From UBA10183 sp041653835 (GTDB lineage: Bacteria; Omnitrophota; Gorgyraeia; Gorgyraeales; Gorgyraeaceae), in contig JBAZEP010000031.1 of assembly GCA_041653835.1 (NCBI GenBank), forward strand, positions 1 to 19,939: a DNA stretch of 19,939 nucleotides, read 5' to 3'; not shown here. More notes on this DNA, generated by a model, which worked only from the letters and a program-made list of their open reading frames with translations, was not told the origin of the DNA and did not search any database. The first letter of the stretch is position 1.

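Overview
The window holds three co-directional plus-strand genes packed like an operon, preceded by the last codons of a fourth. A DUF1573/thioredoxin-fold periplasmic protein (19-849) is followed after 13 nt by an O-antigen ligase/polymerase-like membrane protein with C-terminal TPRs (863-2701), and after 38 nt by a giant secreted multidomain protein. The giant frame opens at a GTG (2740) and has no in-frame stop to the window edge (19939), so at least 5,733 residues are present and the C-terminus lies outside. There is no gene-free stretch longer than 38 nt. I saw no tRNA, rRNA, CRISPR array, insertion sequence or convincing terminator. The many short frames on the other strand are shadows.

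The combination of a DUF1573 protein, a Wzy/WaaL-type ligase with TPRs, a giant chain of Ig/FN3/LamG domains and palindromic repeats inside coding sequence suggests an uncultivated Gram-negative-type lineage, most likely Candidatus Omnitrophota (OP3) or a relative. This is inference; there is no phylogenetic marker in the window.

Region 1-2,740. Both small genes carry palindromic sequence inside their reading frames. Two 25-nt related palindromes bracket gene 1 (26-50, 826-850). Composite inverted repeats sit at 446-546 (gene 1) and 998-1104 (gene 2) and share sub-modules in circularly permuted order. Gene 2 also has a perfect 27-bp-arm hairpin (1443-1504), a 22-pair hairpin (1965-2014) and a heptamer tandem repeat (2149-2180). 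All are in frame and fall in linkers or predicted loops, which resembles the behaviour of Rickettsia-type palindromic elements.

Region 2,740-19,939. After a Sec signal peptide the giant protein is a train of beta-sandwich modules (Ig-like and FN3), with exact-length tandem repeats (2 x 100 aa, 2 x 88 aa), dispersed copies of the same module types, and cargo domains: LamG/concanavalin-like lectin domains, CBM4/9-like jelly rolls and one degenerate glutamine-amidotransferase-like alpha/beta domain. The cargo appears to be inserted inside Ig/FN3 frames. In three places (about 9940-13302, 15757-17295, 17875-19428) the halves of an FN3 and an Ig frame seem to be interleaved as FN3 first half, lectin, Ig first half, FN3 second half, CBM, Ig second half. 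At the window edge the module order begins to repeat the order seen from 8995 on, so the protein probably continues for a long way. The likely role is a surface or secreted adhesin/glycan-binding filament; the ligase gene next door would fit cell-surface polysaccharide building, but a functional link is only inferred.
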